Of a stretch of DNA of 46,471 nucleotides, positions 1-9,566 are shown piece after piece. The DNA is from a virus. Every line of letters begins with the position of its first letter. Within the stretch, counting starts at the first letter, position 1. The DNA is taken from the IMG/VR virus record IMGVR_UViG_3300031857_000349, positions 1 through 46,471 of that record; one strand, 5' to 3'. Under the pieces are notes generated by a model. That model did not search any database and was not told where the DNA came from. It saw only the letters and a program-made list of their open reading frames with translations. A program made the translations under genes and the position numbers.

Positions 1-58
1 ACAACTTGGTGATGGATCTAGTAATCTATCACTTGACGTTGATATAACTGAATTATAA
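1..58 (+). CDS. 3' end of an upstream gene (partial)
   Basis: An open frame enters from the left edge and stops with TAA at 56-58. The visible 18 codons end in LSLDVDITEL. The stop lies one base before the next ATG, the tight spacing seen throughout this window. Its position before tail/baseplate genes suggests another virion protein, but the fragment is too short to identify. Confidence 0.5.
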   Translation, partial: QLGDGSSNLSLDVDITEL

Positions 59-59
59 C

Positions 60-569
60 ATGCCAATACGAAATTATGTTACGGGTGATGTTCCCTACTT
101 AACTTCATATGAACCGTTTACGTTACCGAATGGCATAACGCAAGTGGACTTCATAAGTCAAATGATTTCGTATAATTTACAACCGTTAAAAACTCCAACC
201 GAAATAACATATTTTATTGGTGCAGAAAATTCTTATGTTACAACGTTAGAAATAAAAAATTTGACGGATAATGTAACATTGACTGGAACTATAACGTTTA
301 ACAAAGACGTATTTGTTATATACGACGAATTTAATAGATATATAGACGGAATAGATAGAGTAGAGTTTTCCTTAGAACCAGAAAAAATTGAATCATTTAA
401 GATTGAAGTTAATAAAAAAATATTGAACAGTGTAATTTTAAATACACCACTTAATACGTTGATTAATATCACTATCAAAAATGTTACGACAAACGGATTA
501 ACGCTCAAAAAAATAAATCAATCTTCTTTGGCAGAAAGCACGTTCCCACAAAATATAACCGTAAAATAA
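60..569 (+). CDS. Hypothetical virion-region protein, 169 aa
   Basis: I do not recognise this family. The protein is rich in Thr, Asn, Ile and Val, with alternating hydrophobic and polar residues through most of its length. That pattern suggests a beta-sandwich rather than an enzyme. There is no signal peptide, membrane segment or cysteine motif. It begins one base after the upstream stop and ends three bases before the large structural gene at 573, so it is probably co-transcribed and translated with it. A small baseplate or tail accessory role is inferred only from this position. Confidence 0.6.
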   Translation: MPIRNYVTGDVPYLTSYEPFTLPNGITQVDFISQMISYNLQPLKTPTEITYFIGAENSYVTTLEIKNLTDNVTLTGTITFNKDVFVIYDEFNRYIDGIDRVEFSLEPEKIESFKIEVNKKILNSVILNTPLNTLINITIKNVTTNGLTLKKINQSSLAESTFPQNITVK

Positions 570-572
570 ACA

Positions 573-3500
573 ATGTCAGAAAAGATAAATTTAAAAATTA
601 CATTTCCGATAAAAGTTCAAATTGTACCGATACAAAAACCCGTAGGATTGCGTGCTCCTATTAATGTACAAATAACTCCAACACCTACAGTAGAACAAAT
701 ACTGGATGTTAATTATAACTTTACCATTAACACCGTACCAATTGAAGTTAATATATCCGAGCCATTAATAGTAACTGCATTTGATTTCTTAAACACCGCA
801 TTAAATACATACGTTGACGAAGATCGTACTCTAAAAACACTATTAAATTACGGCGAAGATCGTCAATCTGTGGTTTTAAATTATAGATATGGTCCGTTGG
901 ATATAGCGGGACTAAGAACAATTCAGTTAAAATTACTACAACCTGTTCCCTCTGATATAGCACCTACAACGCCCGTATTTTTATCCAGAGAAGTTGCAAA
1001 GAGTACTATTGATAAAGTTAGAGTAAGATTTGCTCCTCCTATTGATACCACACCATACCTTCGTCCAAAAAATACAGCAGTAAACACTGACGTGGAATTA
1101 GGAAAAACGGTGCGAAACGTTACATTAAATCGTCTCGCACTAAAAACAGGATCGGTGGGATCTGACGACGTTTATAAAAACAAAACGTTTGAAGACGAAA
1201 TATTTAGACAGTGGTACTCATACGATTTTAATTCATCTGAATTAAACATAGACTTTACTAATTATAGTAATTTTATATTTTATGGATCTGCTGCAATGCG
1301 ATTAGCGGCGTTCAGAGAAAAAATAATAAAGTTAGAAAGTATAGATAAAAATAGATTACAATTTTTATCATCATCAACGTATACAAATCTTACCGCATCT
1401 GTCGGATATAATTTCGTTCAAGAAAAAACGGCAGAATACGCAAAGGAAAAAGAAAATGTAATAAGATCGTTTGATAGATACGAACAGTATTTGTATTTCA
1501 CACCATCCGGTTCTAATAGTGCATATAGTGCTTCTTTTGTATATGCGGACACGGGCACAGAGTATAATAATATTGGATACTGGCCCAAGACGGTATCAGG
1601 AAGTATACACTCAGTTTACAGTACAGAGGCGGTAAACTGGTATTCTACACAGAGTTTAATTGCCCAAAGATTTGATGAGTTTAATGAAAACAATTTAATC
1701 AATACTATACCAACGCACATACGTGAAGATGATAGTAATTCTGCATACATTACCTTTGTGTCAATGGTCGGACACTTTTTTGATCTCATTAAACCATATA
1801 TTGACCACATGTCAGATGTGTGGAGTCGTAATTTAAATCCAAACACGGAATTATCAAAAGATTTAATTAATGAAATTGTAGAATCCGTTGGATTTAAATT
1901 GCCTACGTTGTATTCTACATTTGATCTGACAAATAATATTTTGGGAACAAATGATCAAACTCCTCGTAGAGATTTGGTGGCAGAAATTTACAAACGACTG
2001 TTACACAACTTACCATTTTTTACCAAGGCGAAAGGAACAAAAACTGCATTACAAACATTCATAAAATCATTTGGAATAACACCACAAATTTTTGATGTTA
2101 AAGAGATAGGAGCTCCTGTAACTAGTTCATATTATGTGTTTGATGAATTTACGCAAGGATTGGATTTTGACGAAACTAAAATAGCCTACGTTATTTTACC
2201 GTTCTATCTAGGTTCTAAAACATTACAGTTTAATTGTAGTGTTGCAAAAAGTAAACAAATGACTGTTCTAGTGGGTGATAATAAATGGGCATTAAATGTC
2301 GTTCCGCATCCATCAAATAAAACGTTGGGACGATTTGAATTAGCATCCGGTAGTGCTCATATACCAATTTTAAGTAGTAGTTATCAAGAAATCTTCGGAG
2401 ATGAATTACTTAATGTAGCAATTAAAGTAAATGCTGGATATGCAAGTTTGTATGTAACGCAAGTAGAAGGAGAAGACATACTACATACATCGGCAATGTC
2501 GGAGAACAGTGCATTTGCTTCTTTATGGAATACTACTTCTATTCTGTATTTTGGAGGAGGTACATCAATCAGCGTTGGTAATTTTGATGGTACATTAGAC
2601 GAAATGCGGTTATGGAGTGACGCATTGTCCGATGAAACTATTTTGAACACAGCGTTTGACCCAGGATCAAATGCAGGTGATACGTACGATGCTGCGTCAG
2701 ATAAATTGTTGATACAACTTTCGTTTAACAAGTTAAATTCTGATCTACTTGTAGCATCTTCATCCCTTGTAAACGAAAGTCCATACAAAGATAAAACTTT
2801 AAATAACATAGATACGGTTCTCACATATAACATATCCGAATCGGATTTTTCACGGTATAATCGTACGGTTAGACAGGAAATGATGAACGTAGGATCATCG
2901 GGTATATTGACAAGTAAAATTAAAGTAGCGCCACCACCGGTGTTTATAGACGCATCACAGGGAAACAGATTATACAGAACAAAAAGTATAGTTAAACCTG
3001 AACAGAAAAAACTACAACGTGGACGTAATAAGATTATACTAACTGCGTCCCCAACGGAAATAGTAAATCAAAATATTATTCGTAATTTTGGATTGGAAAA
3101 TATTAATGCAGTATTGGGTTCTCCAACCACGTTGTACACTACATTCGAAAAATCATTACAGACATTAAAGCAACATTATCAACAATATTATTATGTGAGT
3201 GTGGATCCAAATAAATTTATCAGAATTCTTTCCGAGTTTGGATCTATTTTGAATCAATCTATTGATTATTTTATTCCATCAAAGGCAACTATACTAAGTG
3301 GAATAACAATAGAACAAAATATTCTTGAACAAGTAAAAATTCCACCTTTGAAAAATATCAAAGTTTATGGAAAAGATACTAGACGTACATTGAACGCCGC
3401 GGCCTCTCTTACGCAAAGTAGAGCAGACTATGGCGCTACATTTAATCTATCTCAGACCGTGGAGGCGACCAATGATGCTGATGCACTGGGTAATTTAAAT

Positions 3501-5273
3501 TCAATAAATTCAAATATTCAAGATATCGGATTTATAGAAATTGGAGGTGGATACCTTAATAAATCTGGATCATTGGTGGTAGATACTTCACTAGAAGGTA
3601 AAAATGAAAGACTGTCGGGAATATTAGACCCAAACAAACCAGTACCAGACGCACAGTATCTGCCGGCAAAGGGCGAGTTAAAAATTGTAAGTGATAATAC
3701 CGGTAGTTTTGATTACTATAAAACGGCGCTTCCAATAAGAATGGAATCCAGTGCAAGTTATCAAACTTGGGTAACCGAGCTAGTTCCTATTATAGAATCA
3801 ACTGGAAGTTATTCCACTGTTACCGCACAACTAGTTCCGAATTATGAAGTTGCCTCAAACGTGACTACGTACAATATAAAACATGAACAGTGGAACTCTA
3901 AACAATTCTGGCAAATTGAACAGTATGGCACGGGATCACCATTGCCTGCAAAACAATCAAGTGCAGAAACATATGTGGACAATTTAAATAAAATAAAATA
4001 CGATGATACTAATCTAGGAAATGAAGGAGCGGAACCGTATAATAGACTATATAGTAGAAAATTATTTGAGACAGAAATAAATAATAATAGAGATGGTGGA
4101 CTTACAAGCATGTACATTCCCGCATTGTATGACATACCACCCTCCGCAGATTTTACTGATTCTGGAGTATATACATATTTCAATAATTCTACTGGCGTTT
4201 ATTATTTTGAAGAATTATTCAAAACACCTGCATATCAAAAACCATTAAATGCATCCTGGGATGTGACAAATCAAACATTTATAGGGGCAACTACGTGGTC
4301 GTATGAAGAAAAATATAATATATATGATGTAGTCTACCAACAAGTAACAAGTAATGATAATAATACGCTGGGAACTTCTATAGTTAAATCTGCTCGTGCA
4401 GGTAACAATCTATACTATGCTTTCAAAACACGACCAGCATACAGAGCACCTACAAATAATACCGCATTTTATACAGGAAGTGTTCCTTCATATTTACCCC
4501 CGTCGTTGGATAAAGAGAACTGGGAAATCATAAGATTTACTCCAAGTGTAAAACGTATTACTAAACGAGTAATATTTGATGTGTTTAAAACACCAAATCC
4601 AGACGATAATAATTTTAGAACAACAACGGCGCCTGTAGAGACTAGAATTGATATTCCAGATAGATATGTTGATATTTATCCATTAACTGCAGTTGGTGCA
4701 GGATCATATGTAACTGGTGAAATCTTAGTACAAAATATTGCCACGTTATTGGCAATGCAATTAAATGTGGATAATATTCGGGTACGACTATACAGAACTT
4801 CTACGGATCGTGATGCGGATATATTAAGATCGGCAGAAACCAAACCTACGGGGTCACATGGCGTTCTTTTAGATACTACAATTAATGTAGCAAATGTTGC
4901 AACGTTAATTAATCCCGTGATCAATTTAGTGGCAGGTTCAACACCTACTGCGGGTAAACTATTTTATACTATAAATAATTTAAACCCCGTATCAAAGTTG
5001 GGAATAACAATGACGTTGTTATATTTTGCATTAGAAATTAATCCAAGAATTCCTTCCGGTTACTTACCGAAACATTATAAATTCTTTAGAAGTAATTCTA
5101 CTGCTACAAAACGTAGTAATTATGTTGGGTGTAAAAATACGAAAAGTACGACTATTGACGGACAAGAACCAATACAAATTTTCTTGAGCGAAGGCGTAGA
5201 TCTACGAGTAGCACCATCAATAGTAAACGAAGAAATTATCACCGGCGGTGGCGGAATATTAGACGCAACGTAA
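573..5273 (+). CDS. Large tail/baseplate structural protein with a LamG-like domain, 1566 aa
   Basis: This is a very long protein in the tail-gene cluster. Around residues 400-510 is a helical segment containing LLHNLPFFTKAKGTKTAL. This leucine-rich stretch followed by 'KGTK.AL..FI..FGI' recurs in large phage baseplate and tail proteins. It is followed at about 530-740 by a concanavalin A/LamG-like jelly roll (FDGTLDEMRLWSDALSDETI is its typical end). The remainder is Thr/Ser/Asn-rich beta structure with Pro-rich N-terminal repeats (FPIKVQIVPIQKP, APINVQITPTP). LamG folds usually bind glycans or proteins, so a role at the baseplate periphery or in receptor contact is plausible. The exact T4 equivalent cannot be assigned. 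The start at 573 directly follows the previous stop, and no strong ribosome binding site is visible. Confidence 0.75.
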   Translation: MSEKINLKITFPIKVQIVPIQKPVGLRAPINVQITPTPTVEQILDVNYNFTINTVPIEVNISEPLIVTAFDFLNTALNTYVDEDRTLKTLLNYGEDRQSVVLNYRYGPLDIAGLRTIQLKLLQPVPSDIAPTTPVFLSREVAKSTIDKVRVRFAPPIDTTPYLRPKNTAVNTDVELGKTVRNVTLNRLALKTGSVGSDDVYKNKTFEDEIFRQWYSYDFNSSELNIDFTNYSNFIFYGSAAMRLAAFREKIIKLESIDKNRLQFLSSSTYTNLTASVGYNFVQEKTAEYAKEKENVIRSFDRYEQYLYFTPSGSNSAYSASFVYADTGTEYNNIGYWPKTVSGSIHSVYSTEAVNWYSTQSLIAQRFDEFNENNLINTIPTHIREDDSNSAYITFVSMVGHFFDLIKPYIDHMSDVWSRNLNPNTELSKDLINEIVESVGFKLPTLYSTFDLTNNILGTNDQTPRRDLVAEIYKRLLHNLPFFTKAKGTKTALQTFIKSFGITPQIFDVKEIGAPVTSSYYVFDEFTQGLDFDETKIAYVILPFYLGSKTLQFNCSVAKSKQMTVLVGDNKWALNVVPHPSNKTLGRFELASGSAHIPILSSSYQEIFGDELLNVAIKVNAGYASLYVTQVEGEDILHTSAMSENSAFASLWNTTSILYFGGGTSISVGNFDGTLDEMRLWSDALSDETILNTAFDPGSNAGDTYDAASDKLLIQLSFNKLNSDLLVASSSLVNESPYKDKTLNNIDTVLTYNISESDFSRYNRTVRQEMMNVGSSGILTSKIKVAPPPVFIDASQGNRLYRTKSIVKPEQKKLQRGRNKIILTASPTEIVNQNIIRNFGLENINAVLGSPTTLYTTFEKSLQTLKQHYQQYYYVSVDPNKFIRILSEFGSILNQSIDYFIPSKATILSGITIEQNILEQVKIPPLKNIKVYGKDTRRTLNAAASLTQSRADYGATFNLSQTVEATNDADALGNLNSINSNIQDIGFIEIGGGYLNKSGSLVVDTSLEGKNERLSGILDPNKPVPDAQYLPAKGELKIVSDNTGSFDYYKTALPIRMESSASYQTWVTELVPIIESTGSYSTVTAQLVPNYEVASNVTTYNIKHEQWNSKQFWQIEQYGTGSPLPAKQSSAETYVDNLNKIKYDDTNLGNEGAEPYNRLYSRKLFETEINNNRDGGLTSMYIPALYDIPPSADFTDSGVYTYFNNSTGVYYFEELFKTPAYQKPLNASWDVTNQTFIGATTWSYEEKYNIYDVVYQQVTSNDNNTLGTSIVKSARAGNNLYYAFKTRPAYRAPTNNTAFYTGSVPSYLPPSLDKENWEIIRFTPSVKRITKRVIFDVFKTPNPDDNNFRTTTAPVETRIDIPDRYVDIYPLTAVGAGSYVTGEILVQNIATLLAMQLNVDNIRVRLYRTSTDRDADILRSAETKPTGSHGVLLDTTINVANVATLINPVINLVAGSTPTAGKLFYTINNLNPVSKLGITMTLLYFALEINPRIPSGYLPKHYKFFRSNSTATKRSNYVGCKNTKSTTIDGQEPIQIFLSEGVDLRVAPSIVNEEIITGGGGILDAT

Positions 5274-5292
5274 TAAAACGTAGTAAACTATA

Positions 5293-5300
5293 TATTTATA
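5293..5300 (+). promoter_or_regulatory. Candidate phage late-promoter element TATTTATA (site A)
   Basis: TATTTATA lies in the 57-base gap before the gene at 5331, inside the longer AT-rich string ATATATTTATATTAGA. The same octamer occurs in five other intergenic gaps of this window. It ends 30 bases before the ATG, and a GGAG ribosome binding site (5318-5321) lies between. Assignment as a promoter rests on recurrence and position only. Confidence 0.45.
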
Positions 5301-5330
5301 TTAGACCTCTTCTATTTGGAGTAAAATTTT

Positions 5331-5969
5331 ATGGGATATTTAAATAAGGCAACGGTCACCGTTGACGCAATTTTGACAAAAAAGGGACGAGAATTGCTGG
5401 CGCGAGGACGTTCCGCGTTTAACATCACCCAATTTGCGGTCGCAGACGACGAAATTGATTATGGACTATACGATCCAGCACATCCATTGGGAACAGAATA
5501 TTACGGTTCAGCAATTGAAAACATGCCAATCGTAGAAGCATCTACCGACGAAACACAAAATCTTCGGTATAAACTAGTAACATTGACGAGAGGAACCAAC
5601 CTGATTCCGACCATCCAAACAGGCATTTCTTCAATACAACTAACATTCAGCAATACACAAAATCCAGTAACTACTATTACTCCAACAACAAGTCAAGGAC
5701 TAAATGCGCTTCCATTCGGCTATACAGCAATTTTATATGATCGTGAAGCGGCAATTTTAACAAGTAATGGACTACCGGGAACTGCTACCGTGCCAACATT
5801 CTTGGGAGACTCGGTATCACAAAACGCAATTGTCGTTCGTGGTACGATTTTTACGATTTCACCGAGAGATGTAAATTCAGTAACACAGACACAATTGGTA
5901 ATTGTTGGAAATCAAACTGGTGCATCGGTAACGATTCCGGTAACAATCAATCCAGCCACCATAATTTAA
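5331..5969 (+). CDS. Virion structural protein, 212 aa
   Basis: The N-terminus (MGYLNKATVTVDAILTKKGR, then ELLARG and a F.VADDEIDYGLYD stretch) matches a type of small structural protein that recurs in tail regions of T4-like environmental phages. The family has no assigned biochemical role that I can name. The C-terminal half is Thr/Val/Ile-rich and likely beta-structured. The gene has a clear GGAG ribosome binding site 9 bases before ATG and a candidate promoter upstream, so it may begin a transcript with the two paralogous tail genes downstream. A tail or baseplate component is the best guess. Confidence 0.65.
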   Translation: MGYLNKATVTVDAILTKKGRELLARGRSAFNITQFAVADDEIDYGLYDPAHPLGTEYYGSAIENMPIVEASTDETQNLRYKLVTLTRGTNLIPTIQTGISSIQLTFSNTQNPVTTITPTTSQGLNALPFGYTAILYDREAAILTSNGLPGTATVPTFLGDSVSQNAIVVRGTIFTISPRDVNSVTQTQLVIVGNQTGASVTIPVTINPATII

Positions 5970-5988
5970 TACATAGGAAGAATATATT

Positions 5989-7176
5989 ATGAGTATTTAT
6001 AATCAATTTACAGACGACGATCTAGTATCAGCAAATCCTACAGTAGTCACAACAGGATTATGGTCTGGAGATACAGGATCGTTAGCATCAACCCTATGGC
6101 TAGGTACGGCGGCTGGTCAACAAGTACCGATTAGCGGTGAATATTATTTAGACGTATTTGATAAACGTCCTGATACCGACCCAACTGCGGAAGTACAATT
6201 TTCTGTAACCTATGGTCACATAAATGGCGGTGGTTCGCCGACGTTAGACGATAATGATCTGTCCACATTGTCAACGCAGGCAATTTATAGTCAATATAGA
6301 AATTTATTATTGGACCCATCGGATACAAAATTTACATTTAACAATGTAGAATCTGACCACATTTTTGTAATTAATTTTCAACGTTCTAGAATAAGAGAGC
6401 AACTGGATCCTGGTAACTGGGAACTCCCATTGTCAGGAACAAAGGGTATTAGTACATTCATCGATGATAGTGGTCAAACATTAGGTGCATTGACAGCAAA
6501 CAGTAAGGCCGGTCGTGTGTTTAATGTTGTGTCTGGAGCACTGGACATATTAACGGGTTCAGTAGTACATAGTTCTGGTTCTACCAACGGTGGTGGATAC
6601 GGATTGATATATCCCGATCTCGGTATTATTGTATTAAACCCAAATGCAATTGGTCCTACGGTTGGATTTGTAGCAACGGGGTCATCAAACGAGGGTAGCG
6701 GTTCAGCGAATATTACGGTTACAACACCATTTTATTCAAGTACTGATTTTAATACCGGCACAACTAGCGTAACGGCAGTATATGCACCTGTAACACACTC
6801 TGCGGTCGTTTGGGGTACTAAAAAATCTGCGTATAACCATACAGCACTATTTAATTCAATAAAAGGCGCCACTGCAGCAACAGGTACTCCTTCGGGTTCT
6901 GCATTTAAAGCACGTTCGGCAGAAACCATTTCTTCTACACACTATTTTGTACGTCTTAGAAATAAGGAATTCAATTATTCAAACAACCCCACGTTCTATA
7001 ATCCAGATACGGGAGTACTAACCAATCCAGATTTCCGTAATGATCCGCGAGTATACGTCACTACAGTGGGATTGTATAATAGTCAGAACGAATTACTCGC
7101 CGTTGCAAAGTTGAGTAAGCCGGTGCGGAAGAGCTTCGATGAGGAAGTTTTGTTGAGGGTAAGATTAGATTTTTGA
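5989..7176 (+). CDS. Tail structural protein, 395 aa (paralogue of 8143-9075)
   Basis: The last 45 residues (TTVGLYNSQNELLAVAKLSK, then PVRKSFDEEVLLRVRLDF) are closely similar to the end of the protein at 8143-9075. The two genes therefore share a C-terminal domain and probably arose by duplication. The middle is rich in Gly, Ser and Thr, with beta-strand character and 'YSQYRNLLLDP' and 'FNFQRSRIREQLDPGNWELP'-type segments seen in phage tail proteins. No enzyme motif is visible. GGAAGA at 5976-5981 can serve as ribosome binding site. A homing endonuclease gene now separates it from its paralogue. Confidence 0.65.
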   Translation: MSIYNQFTDDDLVSANPTVVTTGLWSGDTGSLASTLWLGTAAGQQVPISGEYYLDVFDKRPDTDPTAEVQFSVTYGHINGGGSPTLDDNDLSTLSTQAIYSQYRNLLLDPSDTKFTFNNVESDHIFVINFQRSRIREQLDPGNWELPLSGTKGISTFIDDSGQTLGALTANSKAGRVFNVVSGALDILTGSVVHSSGSTNGGGYGLIYPDLGIIVLNPNAIGPTVGFVATGSSNEGSGSANITVTTPFYSSTDFNTGTTSVTAVYAPVTHSAVVWGTKKSAYNHTALFNSIKGATAATGTPSGSAFKARSAETISSTHYFVRLRNKEFNYSNNPTFYNPDTGVLTNPDFRNDPRVYVTTVGLYNSQNELLAVAKLSKPVRKSFDEEVLLRVRLDF

Positions 7177-7208
7177 CGGAGAGTAAATAATAAGTGAACG
7201 TTTGGAAA

Positions 7209-7253
7209 TAATGTCCCCTATTTATATATAGAACGTATAAATAGGGGACATTA
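7209..7253 (+). promoter_or_regulatory. Perfect 18-bp inverted repeat just before the endonuclease start
   Basis: Arms 7209-7226 and 7236-7253 are perfectly complementary around a 9-base loop. The right arm holds the only plausible ribosome binding site (AGGGG, 7243-7247) for the ATG at 7256, so folding of a read-through transcript would hide it. The right arm also contains TATAAATA (7236-7243), the T4 late-promoter consensus, and the left arm contains TATTTATA (7219-7226), the octamer seen in other gaps here. T4 homing endonuclease genes such as I-TevI are known to be controlled by a hairpin that sequesters the ribosome binding site. A similar control is inferred here. Confidence 0.65.
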
Positions 7254-7255
7254 CT

Positions 7256-8146
7256 ATGACTACACCTGAGCAAAAAGAACGTTATAAACTAAAAGCACGA
7301 GAAAAAAGAGCAAAATTACGTAAACAAACCGATTCTGATATAACTTGTAGACTATGTAATTTATCAATAAATCCGAAAGGGATGTCTATACATGTGAAAA
7401 ATGTACATACGTTAGAATTTACCGTATATTTAGATCAATATCTATCCGATTTTTCTGCGCTTGGTTGGATACAATGTTCCGTATGTAAAAAAATTACCAA
7501 AGGTACAACTTGTTCAAGAAAGTGCATGGGCGTATTATACAAAGAAACTTATAGTGGACGAGAACCGTGGAATAAAAATTTAACTAAAGAAACCAACGAA
7601 AGTTTACGACAAATGGGCCAATCCATAAGTAAACGCAACACAGGTAACCCAAAAATAATGGGAACAAACAATCCAGCCAAACGAACGGAAGTTCGTGAAA
7701 AAATTTCAAAAACACGAATAGAACGTGGTGTTGCAAAAGGTCACAACAATCCCATGTTCGGAAAAGCGCACACCGAAGAAGCATTGAGAAAAATTTTTGA
7801 TAAACGTTCCATGACTAGACCGGAACAGCAACTCAAAGAAATTTTAGAAGAATTGCATATTACTTATAAATCACAATTTTTTATTAACACGGGTGACCGC
7901 ACTTTTTCGTACGACTTCTACCTACCAGATCATAATATTATCATTGAGGTTGATGGGGATTATTGGCATGGCGGACCAGGAGTATCAAAATATTGGCATG
8001 GCGTAGAAGTCACCAAAGAAACGGATATTCTGAAAGATAGTGTTGCTCAAGAACGTGGATATACTATAATTCGTTTATGGGAAAGTCAACTAAATACTGA
8101 CAAAAAACTAATTATTGATATACTTCAATCCGTACTACACACATGA
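7256..8146 (+). CDS. Free-standing homing endonuclease with zinc motifs and a Vsr-like nuclease domain, 296 aa
   Basis: The basic N-terminus is followed by a C2H2-like motif (C31, C34, H46, H51) and a four-cysteine motif (C74, C77, C86, C90). Residues 103-185 carry NUMOD3-style DNA-binding segments (NNPMFGKAHTEEA). The C-terminal 100 residues resemble Vsr/DUF559-type PD-(D/E)XK nucleases: D220 in SYDFYLPDH, then E231 in IIIEVDGDYWHGG. Such modular proteins are selfish nucleases that cut alleles lacking the gene. It lies between two paralogous tail genes. Its stop overlaps the downstream ATG (ATGA at 8143-8146), and its start follows the 7209-7253 hairpin. The fit at both borders is consistent with insertion into the intergenic gap without breaking either neighbour. 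Confidence 0.8.
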   Translation: MTTPEQKERYKLKAREKRAKLRKQTDSDITCRLCNLSINPKGMSIHVKNVHTLEFTVYLDQYLSDFSALGWIQCSVCKKITKGTTCSRKCMGVLYKETYSGREPWNKNLTKETNESLRQMGQSISKRNTGNPKIMGTNNPAKRTEVREKISKTRIERGVAKGHNNPMFGKAHTEEALRKIFDKRSMTRPEQQLKEILEELHITYKSQFFINTGDRTFSYDFYLPDHNIIIEVDGDYWHGGPGVSKYWHGVEVTKETDILKDSVAQERGYTIIRLWESQLNTDKKLIIDILQSVLHT

Positions 8147-9075
8147 AAACATTTGGTACACTTGACGCAAAAGATTACAACGTAGAAGAAATGTATACAT
8201 CTGCGCCTATGTCGTGGGAGTTAGTTTCTTCTTCAAACGGTGTTCAAGTAACTTCCCCCGCCGATTTGGTAGGAGCAGTAATGGTACAGCGGGCAAGTAA
8301 TGATTACACAAATTATTATTATACGAATAATCCTAAACTAAATACTGATTCTGGAACATACGAATATATTTTATATAGATCAATTAAACACGTATTTTAT
8401 AATGGTCGGTATTTTTATAGTGGATCCGTATTACAAACGTCTAGTTTAGCTGGATTACCCAACGATTTTTACGTAATAAGTGTTGGGCAAGACTTCTATG
8501 GCAATCGTATAAAGCCAGGAACATTTGAAATATCCACTGAAATTGCCAATAAAACTATTGTAGACGACGAAGTGGGTAATTTATATATTAGTCAGTCGGG
8601 CGTGGGTACGTACGTCGGTAATGTATTTTATGATTCAGGGATAGCAGTTGTAAAAATGGACACTGGATCTGTAGTGACGGCAATGTCTAGCGGGGGATTA
8701 AAATTAGTACAAGATTCGGAACTTTATGTAGATTATAGTAGTGACGTTAAATATCATCGCCACGAAGTAAACATAAAAATAGATCGTTCTGAATTTAATT
8801 TTTCACCATTCAATCCTTCAATATTTTCCACATATACGGCAACCACCGGTAGTGTAACGCAGTCATGGAATGACTTAAATATTAGGTCGTCTGCAAGTAG
8901 TCCAGATACGTGGAATATGTATAATTTAATGGGAGCGGGTGTAGTTAACCCGTATATTACCACGGTTGGATTGTATAACGAACAGTATGAACTATTAGCA
9001 GTTGCCAAATTAGTACAACCGATTCAACGTTCTTTTGATATTAACCAGATATTTATTATTAGGTTTGATACCTAA
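8143..9075 (+). CDS. Tail structural protein, 310 aa (paralogue of 5989-7176)
   Basis: The C-terminus (ITTVGLYNEQYELLAVAKLV, then QPIQRSFDINQIFIIRFD) matches the end of the 5989-7176 product, giving a shared terminal domain. Upstream residues are Tyr/Ser/Asn-rich with beta-strand periodicity and no catalytic motif. The ATG overlaps the stop of the endonuclease gene by four bases and no ribosome binding site is visible. Its translation may therefore now depend on ribosomes finishing the endonuclease. Before insertion it would have followed its paralogue directly. A tail or baseplate role is inferred from location. Confidence 0.65.
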   Translation: MKTFGTLDAKDYNVEEMYTSAPMSWELVSSSNGVQVTSPADLVGAVMVQRASNDYTNYYYTNNPKLNTDSGTYEYILYRSIKHVFYNGRYFYSGSVLQTSSLAGLPNDFYVISVGQDFYGNRIKPGTFEISTEIANKTIVDDEVGNLYISQSGVGTYVGNVFYDSGIAVVKMDTGSVVTAMSSGGLKLVQDSELYVDYSSDVKYHRHEVNIKIDRSEFNFSPFNPSIFSTYTATTGSVTQSWNDLNIRSSASSPDTWNMYNLMGAGVVNPYITTVGLYNEQYELLAVAKLVQPIQRSFDINQIFIIRFDT

Positions 9076-9089
9076 TTTTGGAGAATCGT

Positions 9090-9545
9090 ATGACCCTAGA
9101 AGAAAGATACAATCAAGCAGCAGCAACAACATATGTCGGCAAAGTTCGTGCTATGCAAGCAGCAGATGCGGGTGCAATTGATGGAGTAAACTTAATGAAT
9201 GGTGAAGGGTTTACAGGAAGACCACCCGCCCCCGATCAAGTACAAACAGAATTTAAACGAAATGCGGAAGGTGATTTTAAATATGGTGGCGGTAGTAAGG
9301 CACCTGCTACTACAAACGATAAATCATATCCTTTAAGTCGTTGGTTAACAAAAGGGATAGACAAAGCCGATACGTATTTAATTGATAGGTACAAAAAATT
9401 AAATGATGTACGTAATGGAAATAGAGAGATTAACCAATATGATTGGCGTACCGAAGCCAATTCTTTTGCAGGTAAGTTACCAACTGCAAAAACTAGAATT
9501 ACTTCTTCACCTGCTGGTCCTGCTCCTGGTGGGATCAACGGATAA
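9090..9545 (+). CDS. Small structural-region protein, 151 aa
   Basis: I place the start at ATG 9090 because TTGGAG (9078-9083) provides a ribosome binding site. A TTG at 9078 would use that same element as coding sequence. The protein has an N-terminal MTLEERYNQAAATTYVGKVR segment, a central DFKYGGGSKAP stretch and a conserved-looking SYPLSRWLTKGIDKADTY region, ending in a Pro/Gly tail. I have seen similarly organised proteins in T4-like tail clusters, but no function is assigned. It follows the tail paralogue by 14 bases and precedes the replication island. Confidence 0.6.
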   Translation: MTLEERYNQAAATTYVGKVRAMQAADAGAIDGVNLMNGEGFTGRPPAPDQVQTEFKRNAEGDFKYGGGSKAPATTNDKSYPLSRWLTKGIDKADTYLIDRYKKLNDVRNGNREINQYDWRTEANSFAGKLPTAKTRITSSPAGPAPGGING

Positions 9546-9566
9546 TACAAACACTAAAGAGGTTAT

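Noticed and set aside
4970-4977. TATAAATA on the + strand as a T4-type late promoter
   Set aside because: It lies inside the coding sequence of the 1566-aa protein with no gene start downstream for about 350 bases. It is best explained by base composition.
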